The notes beneath the pieces were generated by a model, which was given only the letters and a program-made list of their open reading frames with translations, made no database searches and was not told where the DNA came from. The translations under genes were made by a program, and so were the position numbers. DNA of 64,000 bases from Streptomyces lienomycini (lineage in GTDB: Bacteria; Actinomycetota; Actinomycetes; Streptomycetales; Streptomycetaceae): the NCBI RefSeq assembly GCF_027947595.1, contig NZ_CP116257.1, positions 2,170,001-2,234,000 on the forward strand, read 5' to 3'. Below, one piece after another: positions 36,001 to 44,012 of the stretch; position 1 is the stretch's first letter, and each line of letters opens with the position of its first letter.

Positions 36001-37095
36001 ATGGCGACGCCCGATTCCTACCTCCACCGAGCCCCGTCGGACCTGCCCTACTTCAGCGCGGACGCCGACACCTACCTGGCCCGCACCCAGCTGCGCGACC
36101 TCACCAAGACACGCCCGCTGCGGGTGCTGTCCGAGGAGGACTTCGCCCACTGGCAGACGTACGGCTACGTCGTCGTGAAGGAGGCGGTACCCGCCGACTC
36201 CGCGCGCCGGCTGCTCGACTTCGCCTGGGAGTTCCAAGGGCTCGACCCCGAACGCCCCGACACCTGGTACCAGGACCGCGAGTACCGCTCCGACCTCGAC
36301 CGGGAACTGCACATCTACGGCTTCGTCGAGGCCTACCAGCACCAGCTCATCTGGGACAGCCGCCAGGCGCAGCGCGTCTACGACGCCTTCGTCGACGTCT
36401 GGGACTGCGAGGAGCTGTGGGTCACCCTGGACCGGCTCAACCTCAACCCGCCCAACGTCGGCAACCGCGACCGCGCCCTGATCGACAAGCCCGACCGGGG
36501 CTTCGACATCGACCTGCACTGGGACGTCGACACCACCCTCGGTGTCCTGCCGCAGCGCGTCCAGGGCATCATCGCGCTCAACGACACCAAGCCCGACCAC
36601 GGCGGCTTCCAGTGCTGCCCCGAACTGTTCCGCCGCTTCGACCGCTGGAAGGCCCTCCAGCCCGACGGCCGCGACCCGATCCGGCCCGCGATCGACCGCG
36701 AGGACATGCCCGTCGTACGGCCCGACCTGGAGGCCGGCGACCTGCTCATCTGGAACGGCCTGCTGGCCCACGGCGTCGCCCCCAACACCTCGGGCGAGGG
36801 CGTACGCGCGGTCCAGTACCTGTCGATGATGCCCGCGCTGGAAACCCACCGCACGCTGCGCGACTCCCGCGTCGACTCCTGGCGCACCCTGGCCACGCCC
36901 GACTGGAACGCCACCCTCCTCGGCGACGCCCACCGGCACGAGTCCGAACGCTACGGCCCCGCCGAACTGACCGGACTGGGCGCCAGACTGCTCGGCCTGC
37001 GGTCCTGGCACGCGGACGACGGCACCGCCGGTGACGGCACCGACGAGGCGACCGACGAGGCCACCGGGGACGCCGCATGCGCAGCATCTGCCTGA
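36001..37095 (+). CDS. Phytanoyl-CoA dioxygenase (PhyH) family oxygenase
   Basis: 364 residues. It is a non-heme Fe(II)/2-oxoglutarate oxygenase: facial triad H173-x-D175 in LHWDVD and H257 in LAHGVAPN, with R269 in GEGVRAVQ as the likely 2-oxoglutarate anchor. The N-terminus has the usual YGYVVVKEAVP strand. Members in natural-product pathways hydroxylate or chlorinate amino acids and other small substrates; Asp175 argues for hydroxylation rather than halogenation. ATG 36001 has GGAG 7 bases upstream. The C-terminal tail (335-364) is Ala/Asp/Thr-rich and overlaps the next gene by 19 bp. It is the first gene of the rightward operon. Confidence 0.85.
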   Translation: MATPDSYLHRAPSDLPYFSADADTYLARTQLRDLTKTRPLRVLSEEDFAHWQTYGYVVVKEAVPADSARRLLDFAWEFQGLDPERPDTWYQDREYRSDLDRELHIYGFVEAYQHQLIWDSRQAQRVYDAFVDVWDCEELWVTLDRLNLNPPNVGNRDRALIDKPDRGFDIDLHWDVDTTLGVLPQRVQGIIALNDTKPDHGGFQCCPELFRRFDRWKALQPDGRDPIRPAIDREDMPVVRPDLEAGDLLIWNGLLAHGVAPNTSGEGVRAVQYLSMMPALETHRTLRDSRVDSWRTLATPDWNATLLGDAHRHESERYGPAELTGLGARLLGLRSWHADDGTAGDGTDEATDEATGDAACAASA

Positions 37096-38402
37096 CCCTT
37101 CCCACCAACCGGCCCTGCCCGGACACGATCACGGCGCTCGGCGAGGAAGCCGCCTACGCCGCCGACCACTTCGACATCGATGTCCACCTCCTGGTCCTCG
37201 ACTCCTGCCCGCCCCCGGACCACGCCGCCCACGCCGCCGCCTTACGGCGCCTGCCGGCCCACCCCCGGATCACGGCGCACCACCTCGACGAGGCCGCCCA
37301 GCGCGACTTCCTCACCCGGGTGACGGCACGCTCGGGCAGCGCCAAGCCCGAGCTGCTGCTCGACCTGATGCTCCCCGACGGACTGTCCTACGGCGCCTGC
37401 ACCAACCGCGCCTTCCTCATCGCGGCCGCCCTCGGCTGCGACTCCGTCCACCGCAGGGACTCCGACAGCCGCTACCAGCACCTGGACGGCCGTACGGTCT
37501 TCCCCGTCCACCACGAGCTGCGCACCCTCGGCGCACGCGCCGCCGACGCCGCCCGGCACGTCACCGAGTCGGACCTGCCGGACTCCCTGGGGGAGCGGCG
37601 GGTCGCCATGGTGGGCAGCTCCTTCGTGGGCGAACTCTCCGTCGACATCGCGCAGATACGGGACGCCGACCCCGGTGTCTACCGCGACGTCGTCTCCCTC
37701 TGGGCCCCCGAGCACTGGTCCGCCGACCAGAAGCGCGAGCTGGTCGAGGAGTCCTTCACGGGCGCGGGCACCGAACCCTTCTCCCGCGACCACGCCCTGC
37801 TGACGGTGGTCGACCCGATGCGCGTCGACATGTGCAACATCGCCTTCCACGGCCCGACGGTGAGCGAACGCGTACCGCTGCCGCCCGCCCGGGACACCAT
37901 CGGCAGCGACTACTTCCTGATCCACCTGGTGCACGACGCCCGGCTGCCCGGCGTGCTCCACAACCGCAACATCGTCAACTACTACACCGGCGAACGCAGG
38001 ACGGGACCCGGCTTCCTCGCCTACCAGACCCGCTTCGCCAAGTTCCTGCTGTCGATGCTCTACTTCCACTTCGTCTACGACCGCATGACCGAAGCCGGTG
38101 ACGCGCTGCTGGACGAGCACGGCCGGGCCCGCCCCGCCGTCGTCGCCGCCCTGGCCCGCGAGAGCACCGGCCTCGACACCGCGGAGAACACCCGCCGGCT
38201 CGACGCCCTCGACACCGCCTACCGCCGGCTCGGCGGCGCCTACGCCGACGTCGCCGACCACCTGGCCGGGAGCCGTGCCCGCCTCCTCGACGAGGCACGC
38301 GGCGACATGGCGGACTTCGCCCTGCTGACCGAGGCGTGGGAGGCGATGGTGACCGCCGCCAAGGCCACCCCCGTCACCCCGGCCGCGGAGCGGTCCCGGT
38401 GA
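37077..38402 (+). CDS. Unknown cluster protein with DSD motif (possible GT-A fold)
   Basis: 441 residues, soluble. The start MRSICLTLPTNRP followed by VHLLVLDSC, and later HRRDSDSRYQ (D128-S-D130) after a helical stretch, resembles the nucleotide-sugar strand and DxD metal site of GT-A glycosyltransferases. I think it belongs to a small Streptomyces family (DUF6271), but that is recall. The C-terminal third is helical. Codon 56 is TTA (37242-37244), so translation should need bldA tRNA. It overlaps the PhyH gene by 19 bp and the decarboxylase gene by GTGA. The function is unknown. Confidence 0.5.
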   Translation: MRSICLTLPTNRPCPDTITALGEEAAYAADHFDIDVHLLVLDSCPPPDHAAHAAALRRLPAHPRITAHHLDEAAQRDFLTRVTARSGSAKPELLLDLMLPDGLSYGACTNRAFLIAAALGCDSVHRRDSDSRYQHLDGRTVFPVHHELRTLGARAADAARHVTESDLPDSLGERRVAMVGSSFVGELSVDIAQIRDADPGVYRDVVSLWAPEHWSADQKRELVEESFTGAGTEPFSRDHALLTVVDPMRVDMCNIAFHGPTVSERVPLPPARDTIGSDYFLIHLVHDARLPGVLHNRNIVNYYTGERRTGPGFLAYQTRFAKFLLSMLYFHFVYDRMTEAGDALLDEHGRARPAVVAALARESTGLDTAENTRRLDALDTAYRRLGGAYADVADHLAGSRARLLDEARGDMADFALLTEAWEAMVTAAKATPVTPAAERSR

Positions 38403-39607
38403 GCGCGGTGACGGGCGCGGACCTCAGCGAGCCCCTGGCCGCCGCCCTCGCCGCCGCCACCGACGACCGGCTCGTGTACGACCTGGCCGGCATCGAGGAC
38501 CGCCACGACACACTGCGCCGCGAACTGCCCGGCGTCCAGGTGCGGTTCGCGATGAAGGCCTGCCCGGTCGACGAGGTCCTCGCGGCCCTGGCACGCCGGG
38601 GCGCCGGTGTCGACGCGGCGAGCCCCGGCGAGGTGGAACAGGCGCTGCGGGCCGGGGTGCCGGTGGGGCGCGCGCACTACGGCAACACCGTCAAGTCCGA
38701 CCGGGACATCGCCGACGCGTACCGGCTCGGCATCCGCACCTTCGCCACCGACAGCGTCCAGGACGTGGCCGCCCTCGCCGTCCACGCACCCGGCGCCCGC
38801 GTGTTCTGCCGGGTGGCGACCGGCGGGGCCGGCGCGGTGTGGGGGCTGAGCAACAAGTTCGGCTGCCCGCCCGCCGACGCCGTCCGCGTGCTGGCGGCGG
38901 CCCGGGACGCCGGGCTGGTGCCGGCGGGCCTGTCCGTGCACGTCGGCTCCCAGCAGATGACGGGCGAGGCGTGGCACGGCGCCGTCGAGGACCTGGGCGA
39001 GGTCCTGCGCGCACTCGGCCGGCGCGGCATCCGCGTCGACCACGTCAACCTCGGCGGCGGCCTGCCCGCGCTCGGCTACCGCGACCGGCGCGGCAACCCC
39101 CTCGACCCACCGCTGGACAAGATCTTCGCGGTGATCCGGGAGGGCATGGACGAACTGCGCCGGATCCACGGCGGGCCCCTGGAGTTCGTCATCGAACCCG
39201 GACGGCACCTCGTCGCCGACCACGGGGCGATCCGCGCCCACGTCGCCCGCCTCACCGAGCGCCGCACGGCCGACGGCACGTCGCAGCACTGGCTGTACCT
39301 GAGCTGCGGCAAGTTCAACGGACTGTACGAGATGGACGCCCTGCAGTACCGGCTGGTCTTCCCGGGCCACACCGACGGCCCGCGGGTCCCCGCGGTCGTC
39401 GCCGGACCCACCTGCGACAGCGACGACGCCTACTCCCACGAGGAGGGCCTGGTCCCGGTGCCGAAGGCGCTGGCCTCGGGCGACCCGGTCTGGGTGCTGT
39501 CCTGCGGCGCCTACGCGACCAGCTACACGACCCGGGGCTTCAACGGCTTCGCGCCACTCCCGTACACCTGGGCGGGCCGCCCGGACGGGACCGGCGCCGA
39601 TGGCTGA
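38399..39607 (+). CDS. Type III PLP-dependent decarboxylase (ornithine/diaminopimelate type)
   Basis: 402 residues. It is an alanine-racemase-fold barrel plus C-terminal beta domain. K53 in FAMKACP is the Schiff-base Lys, H181 in HVGSQ stacks on PLP, the phosphate loop is NLGGGLPAL, and C339 in GPTCDSDD is the active-site Cys of the partner subunit. FNGF near the end and the GAVWGLSNKFG stretch point to the ornithine/arginine decarboxylase side of the family rather than LysA. It should produce a diamine or an amine from an amino acid. It is coupled by 4-bp overlap upstream and 8-bp overlap to the acetyltransferase downstream. Confidence 0.85.
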   Translation: MSAVTGADLSEPLAAALAAATDDRLVYDLAGIEDRHDTLRRELPGVQVRFAMKACPVDEVLAALARRGAGVDAASPGEVEQALRAGVPVGRAHYGNTVKSDRDIADAYRLGIRTFATDSVQDVAALAVHAPGARVFCRVATGGAGAVWGLSNKFGCPPADAVRVLAAARDAGLVPAGLSVHVGSQQMTGEAWHGAVEDLGEVLRALGRRGIRVDHVNLGGGLPALGYRDRRGNPLDPPLDKIFAVIREGMDELRRIHGGPLEFVIEPGRHLVADHGAIRAHVARLTERRTADGTSQHWLYLSCGKFNGLYEMDALQYRLVFPGHTDGPRVPAVVAGPTCDSDDAYSHEEGLVPVPKALASGDPVWVLSCGAYATSYTTRGFNGFAPLPYTWAGRPDGTGADG

Positions 39608-40154
39608 GACCGTGCGCGTACGCCCGCTCGCCGACGCGGACTGGGACGCCGTCGTGACCCTGGAACGGGACGCCTACACCGGCCTCGGCCTGTCGGAGGG
39701 CCGGGCCGCGCTGCAGTCGAGGGCGGCGGCGTCGCCGGACACCTGCTTCGTCGTGGACGTCGGCCCCCGCACCGCCGGCTACCTCCTCGCCCTGCCCTAC
39801 CCGCCACGCAGCTACCCGGACCTGACCCGGACGGAGCACACCGGACCGAGGGCGCTCCCGGCCGAGCGGTGGGGCAACCTCCACCTGCACGACATCGTCG
39901 TGGCACCCGGACTGCGCCGCCGGGGACTGGCCCGGCACCTCCTGCACCACCTCACCGGCACCGCCAGGGCCCGCGGCGACGAACGGATCTCCCTGGTCGC
40001 CGTGGGCGGCACCGACCGGTTCTGGTCGGCCCGCGGCTTCGTCGCCCAGCCCGGCGTCGTGCCCGCCGGCGCCTACGGCGGCCGGGCCGTCTACATGTCC
40101 AAGCCGGTCCCGGCCCACCCGTCCCCGCCCGTCACCCTGCGCGAAGTGAGCTGA
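39600..40154 (+). CDS. GNAT family N-acetyltransferase
   Basis: 184 residues. The GNAT fold shows motif A LHDIVVAPGLRRRGLARHLL (acetyl-CoA pyrophosphate loop R-R-R-G-L-A) and the late ALVAVGGTDRFWSARGF-like strand. Its start lies inside the decarboxylase stop region (8-bp overlap), suggesting it acts on the amine that enzyme makes, or provides self-resistance by acetylating the product. The substrate is not evident from the sequence. Confidence 0.85.
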   Translation: MAETVRVRPLADADWDAVVTLERDAYTGLGLSEGRAALQSRAAASPDTCFVVDVGPRTAGYLLALPYPPRSYPDLTRTEHTGPRALPAERWGNLHLHDIVVAPGLRRRGLARHLLHHLTGTARARGDERISLVAVGGTDRFWSARGFVAQPGVVPAGAYGGRAVYMSKPVPAHPSPPVTLREVS

Positions 40155-40159
40155 TCCGC

Positions 40160-41341
40160 GTGTCCCGCCTCCACGACCCCTTCCTGCGCGGCCAGTTGGC
40201 GATCTCCGCGCTCTTCCTCTCCCTGGGCTTCCAGTACGCCACCTGGGCGGCCCGGATCCCGGCCATCAAGTCCGACCTGGACCTGAGCGCGGGCGAGGTG
40301 GGCGTGCTCCTGATGGCCGCGGGGGTCGGGTCGGCGGTGGCGTTCCCCGCGGTGGCCTACCTGATGCGCCGCCTGGGCTCGCGCCGCCTGGCCCTGCTCT
40401 CCCAACTCGGCCTGGCGCTCGCGCTGCCCGCCCTCTCGGCGGCCCCCAACTACCCGGTGGCCCTGCTGGTCATGTGCGCCGACGGCGTCCTGGTCGGCTG
40501 CCTCAACGTCGCCATGAACGCCCAGGGCGCGGCCCTGGAGACACGGTACGCACGCAACACGATGGCGAAGCTGCACGCCACGTTCAGCGCCGGATCGCTG
40601 CTCGCGGCCCTCCTCGCCTCCGGGGCGACCGCGGCGACCGACTCGGTCACCGCCCACTTCGGCGTCGCCGTCGTCCTCCTGGCCCTCCTGAACCTGACGG
40701 CCCGCACGGGCCTGCTCGGCGAGGACACCCCGGCCGAGGCCGCCGCCCCGGAACCGACCCACCGCCGCGCCCTCCCCTCCCGCCTGACCCTGTGGATGTG
40801 CTCCGCCATGGTCTTCGGCACGGTCGCCGAGGGTGCCATGAACGACTGGTCCGCCCTCTACCTCGAGGACGTCGCGAAGGCGTCGGCACACCTCGCGCCG
40901 CTCGGCATCGCCGTGGTGTCCGGAATGATGGTCGTCGCCCGCCTCTTCGCCGACGGCTGGCGTGCCCGCTGGGGCGACGGACGCGTCGTGCTCCTGGGCA
41001 GCGTCGTGGCCGGTACGGGTCTCGCCGCCGCCCTCGTCAGCGGCGGCGTCGCACCGGCACTCGGGGGCTTCGCCTGCATGGGCCTGGGCATCGCCGCCGT
41101 GACTCCCTGCGTCTACGCCGCCGCCGCCCGCCAGGGCTCGGACGCGCTGACCCTGGTCGCCGCCATGGGCACCACCGGCCTGCTGGCCGGCCCGCCCCTC
41201 ATCGGCTTCATCGCCGGCGCCAGCAGCCTGGCCTGGGGCATGGGCGCCGTGGCCGCCTCGGCCGGCGCGGTCGCGCTGTGCGGCACCCGCATCCGCTGGA
41301 CCCCGGCCCCCGTCGCGCCGAGCGAGGCGACCCCGGCCTGA
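40160..41341 (+). CDS. MFS transporter
   Basis: 393 residues with about 12 membrane segments; the first is preceded by FLRGQLAISALFLSLGFQYATWAARIP, typical of the FucP/YbjJ-like MFS group. The inter-domain loop is short and Ala/Pro-rich. GTG 40160 is 6 bp after the acetyltransferase stop. It is the last gene of the rightward operon and may export the product or import a precursor. It could also be a resident core gene at the edge of the insertion, because an MFS gene near the rhomboid gene may be conserved in other Streptomyces. Confidence 0.85.
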   Translation: MSRLHDPFLRGQLAISALFLSLGFQYATWAARIPAIKSDLDLSAGEVGVLLMAAGVGSAVAFPAVAYLMRRLGSRRLALLSQLGLALALPALSAAPNYPVALLVMCADGVLVGCLNVAMNAQGAALETRYARNTMAKLHATFSAGSLLAALLASGATAATDSVTAHFGVAVVLLALLNLTARTGLLGEDTPAEAAAPEPTHRRALPSRLTLWMCSAMVFGTVAEGAMNDWSALYLEDVAKASAHLAPLGIAVVSGMMVVARLFADGWRARWGDGRVVLLGSVVAGTGLAAALVSGGVAPALGGFACMGLGIAAVTPCVYAAAARQGSDALTLVAAMGTTGLLAGPPLIGFIAGASSLAWGMGAVAASAGAVALCGTRIRWTPAPVAPSEATPA

Positions 41342-41388
41342 CCCCCGGAAGCCCGGCGCCCCGGCCCGGGCACCCCGCGCCCCACCGC

Positions 41389-42207
41389 TCACCACCCCGG
41401 CCGCGCCCGCCGCCCGAACAGCAGCCCGCGCGGCTCCGGCGGGGGCGGGGTGCCGCGCCGCAGCGGCCAGGCGATCAGCATGCCGACGACGAAGCCGACG
41501 ACGTGGGCCACGTACGCCACCGTGCCCGCGTCCGAGACGGCGCCGCCGGACGAGTACACCGCCTGGAGCCCGAACCAGAAACCCAGCACGAGCCAGGCCG
41601 GCAACCGCAGCGGCAGGAAGATCAGGAAGGGGACCAGCACCCAGACGCGGGCCCTCGGATACAGCACCAGATAGGCGCCGAGCACCCCGGCGATCGCGCC
41701 CGACGCGCCGATCAGCGGGGCGCCCGAGTCGGCGTCGAGAAGGGCGAAACCGTAGGTCGCCGCGTAGCCGCAGACGCCGTAGAAGAGCAGGAAGCGCAGG
41801 TGGCCCATGCGGTCCTCGACGTTGTTGCCGAAGATCCACAGGAACAGCATGTTGCCCAGCAGGTGCAGCCAGCCGCCGTGCAGGAACATCGCCGTCAGGA
41901 CGCTCAGCTCCGGCGACTTGTCGTAGCCGGGCGGCGCCACCACGCAGCCCGGCCCCCGCGGGCCGACCCCGGTGGCGCCCGTCGGCACCAGGTGCGGCAT
42001 CCGGTGGTGGAGCAGTTCCTGCGGCACCGCCGCCCAGTGGTCCAGGAAGGCCTGGAGGTCGCACATCTGCGCGAGGCTGCCGTCGCCCGTCGCCGACCCG
42101 GTCGTGCCGGGGGTGAACAGGAACACCAGCACGTTCGCGAGGATCAGGGCGTACGTCACCCACGGGGTGCGGCGCGCGGGGTTCACGTCATGGACGGGGA
42201 TGACCAC
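41389..42207 (-). CDS. Rhomboid family intramembrane serine protease
   Basis: 272 residues with about six to seven membrane segments. The nucleophile Ser is in GASGAIAGVLGA, and the catalytic His in AHVVGFVVGML of the last helix; the HGGWLHLLGNMLFLWIFGNNVED loop with oxyanion His/Asn is intact. A 90-residue loop after the first segment carries Cys residues and may be extracytoplasmic. It cleaves membrane proteins within the bilayer; the substrate is unknown. It is convergent with the MFS gene. Confidence 0.92.
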   Translation of the reverse strand: MVIPVHDVNPARRTPWVTYALILANVLVFLFTPGTTGSATGDGSLAQMCDLQAFLDHWAAVPQELLHHRMPHLVPTGATGVGPRGPGCVVAPPGYDKSPELSVLTAMFLHGGWLHLLGNMLFLWIFGNNVEDRMGHLRFLLFYGVCGYAATYGFALLDADSGAPLIGASGAIAGVLGAYLVLYPRARVWVLVPFLIFLPLRLPAWLVLGFWFGLQAVYSSGGAVSDAGTVAYVAHVVGFVVGMLIAWPLRRGTPPPPEPRGLLFGRRARPGW

Positions 42208-42327
42208 GAGTCACTACTGCCCGCCCGGCGGACGGTGAATCGGTTCGCCCGTTGAACGCCCCCATCCGTGTGTACGTATGCCCTCTCAACCGTCCGCGGC
42301 CCGGGGAAGGCGGGGCGCGGGGACGAC

Positions 42328-42550
42328 GTGAGGAAACAGGCGTTGAACGAAGGGGTCACACCGGCTCCCGCGCCGCACGCCCCGCCCGACGGAGAGGCCG
42401 AGGTCGCCCTCGTGCCGAGGCTGCCCTGGGAGGACGCCGCCCGGCTCGGTCAGGAGGCCGGGCGGCCGACCGCGCAGACGCTGCGGCCGGTCACCCTGGA
42501 CGAGGCGGTGAGCACGCCGGGCCGTCGACCGCATCAACGGGACCGCGTGA
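42328..42550 (+). pseudogene. Small conserved-looking ORF with one apparent frameshift
   Basis: From GTG 42328 the frame reads a compact acidic peptide with PRLPWEDAARLGQEAGR and LRPVTLDEAV. It then runs into proline/arginine-rich sequence overlapping the next gene antisense. Dropping one C near 42525-42529 gives STRAVDRINGTA and TGA at 42548-42550, a natural-looking end at about 73 residues. So either it is a real small gene with an indel or a chance frame. No family is recognised and the ribosome site is weak. Confidence 0.3.
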
Positions 42551-42586
42551 ACGGGCGAGGCCCCCAGCCCCGCCGCCCACGGGCCG

Positions 42587-43984
42587 TCAGCCCTGCCGCC
42601 GCACCGCCCCCGTCGCCTTGCGGGCCGCCACCAGCACCGGGTCCCACACCGGCGAGAAGGGCGGCGCGTACCCGAGGTCGAGGGCGGTCATCTGCTCCAC
42701 CGTCATCCCGGCGGTGAGGGCCACCGCGGCGATGTCGACCCGCTTGCCCGCACCCTCGCGGCCCACGATCTGGACGCCGAGCAGCCGCCCGGTGCGCCGC
42801 TCGGCGAGCATCTTCACCGTCATGGGGGAGGCGCCCGGGTAGTAGCCCGCGCGGCTGGTGGACTCGACGGTCGCCGTCACGAACCGCAGCCCCGCCCGCA
42901 GCGCGTCCCGCTCCCGCAGGCCCGTCCGCGCGATCTCCAGGTCGCAGACCTTGCTGACCGCCGTGCCGACCACACCGGGGAAGGTGGCGTAGCCGCCGCC
43001 GACGTTGGTGCCGACGACCTGCCCGTGCTTGTTGGCGTGCGTACCGAGCGGGATGTGCCGCTCCTGGCCCGAGACCAGGTCGAGCACCTCCACGCAGTCG
43101 CCGCCCGCCCAGATGTTCTCGTGGCCGCGCACCCGCATGCCCAGGTCGGTCAGCAGCCCGCCGTGGGCGCCGAGCGGCAGCCCCGCGGCCTCGGCGAGCC
43201 CGGTCTCGGGCCGCACGCCGATGCCGAGCACCACCACGTCCGCCGGGAACTCGGCGTCCTGCGTGGCCACCGCACGGACCCGGCCGTCCTCCCCGGTCAG
43301 CACCTTGGTGACCTCGGCACCGTTCACCATGGTGACGCCGAGGCCCTCCATCGCCTCGCGCACCATGCGGCCCATGTCCGGGTCCAGGGTCGACATCGGC
43401 TCCCGGCCGCGGTTGACGACCGTCACCTCGTAGCCGCGGTTGATCAGCGCCTCGGCCATCTCCACACCGATGTAGCCCGCGCCGACGACCACCGCGCGAC
43501 GGCCCCGCGTGCCTGCCAGCGTGTCGAGCAGCGCCTGCCCGTCGTCCAGCGTCTGCACCCCGTGCACGCCGGGCGCGTCGACGCCGGGCAGATCCGGCCG
43601 GATCGGCCGCGCCCCGGTCCCGATCACCAGCTTGTCGTACGACGTCCAGGACTCCGTCCCGGAATCGACGTCGCGCGCGCGGACCCGGCCCCCGGCCACG
43701 TCGATCTCCGTGACCTCGGTGCGCATCCTGAGGTCGATGTCGCGGGCGCGGTGCTCCTCGGGCGTGCGCGCGATCAACTGGTCCCGGTCGGTCACGTCGC
43801 CGCCGACCCAGTACGGGATGCCGCACGCCGAGAACGAACTGAAGTGACCGCGTTCGAACGCCACGATCTCCAGCTCGTCCGGGCCCTTCAACCGACGCGC
43901 CTGGGACGCCGCGGACATTCCCGCGGCGTCCCCGCCGACCACGACCAGCCGCTCTCTCTTCCCGTCCCCAGCACTCATGTTCAT
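42587..43984 (-). CDS. FAD-dependent pyridine nucleotide-disulfide oxidoreductase (CoA-disulfide reductase/NADH oxidase-like)
   Basis: 465 residues. FAD site VVVGGDAAGMSAASQARRL at the N-terminus; redox Cys in FSSFSACGIPYWVGG (single Cys, as in CoA-disulfide reductase and Nox); NAD site VVVGAGYIGVEMAEAL; FAD-2 motif IWAGGDCVEV; and a C-terminal dimerisation domain. It would reduce CoA disulfide or related thiols, or oxygen, with NAD(P)H in the cytoplasm. ATG 43984 and 43978 are both possible starts; neither has a strong ribosome site. Confidence 0.88.
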   Translation of the reverse strand: MNMSAGDGKRERLVVVGGDAAGMSAASQARRLKGPDELEIVAFERGHFSSFSACGIPYWVGGDVTDRDQLIARTPEEHRARDIDLRMRTEVTEIDVAGGRVRARDVDSGTESWTSYDKLVIGTGARPIRPDLPGVDAPGVHGVQTLDDGQALLDTLAGTRGRRAVVVGAGYIGVEMAEALINRGYEVTVVNRGREPMSTLDPDMGRMVREAMEGLGVTMVNGAEVTKVLTGEDGRVRAVATQDAEFPADVVVLGIGVRPETGLAEAAGLPLGAHGGLLTDLGMRVRGHENIWAGGDCVEVLDLVSGQERHIPLGTHANKHGQVVGTNVGGGYATFPGVVGTAVSKVCDLEIARTGLRERDALRAGLRFVTATVESTSRAGYYPGASPMTVKMLAERRTGRLLGVQIVGREGAGKRVDIAAVALTAGMTVEQMTALDLGYAPPFSPVWDPVLVAARKATGAVRRQG

Positions 43985-44012
43985 GCGAACACGCTACGGG
44001 GGCGGGACGTTC

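Noticed and set aside
35630..36178. Plus-strand ORF in the GH3-PhyH gap
   Set aside because: Arg/Pro/Thr-rich translation with no family, overlapping the PhyH start in another frame.
22269..41341. Phosphonate, aminoglycoside or standard NRPS/PKS cluster
   Set aside because: No PEP mutase, no 2-deoxy-scyllo-inosose synthase, and no carrier, ketosynthase or adenylation domains were found.
22265..41388. Integrative element carrying the accessory genes
   Set aside because: No integrase, transposase, tRNA target or flanking direct repeat was seen at either edge.
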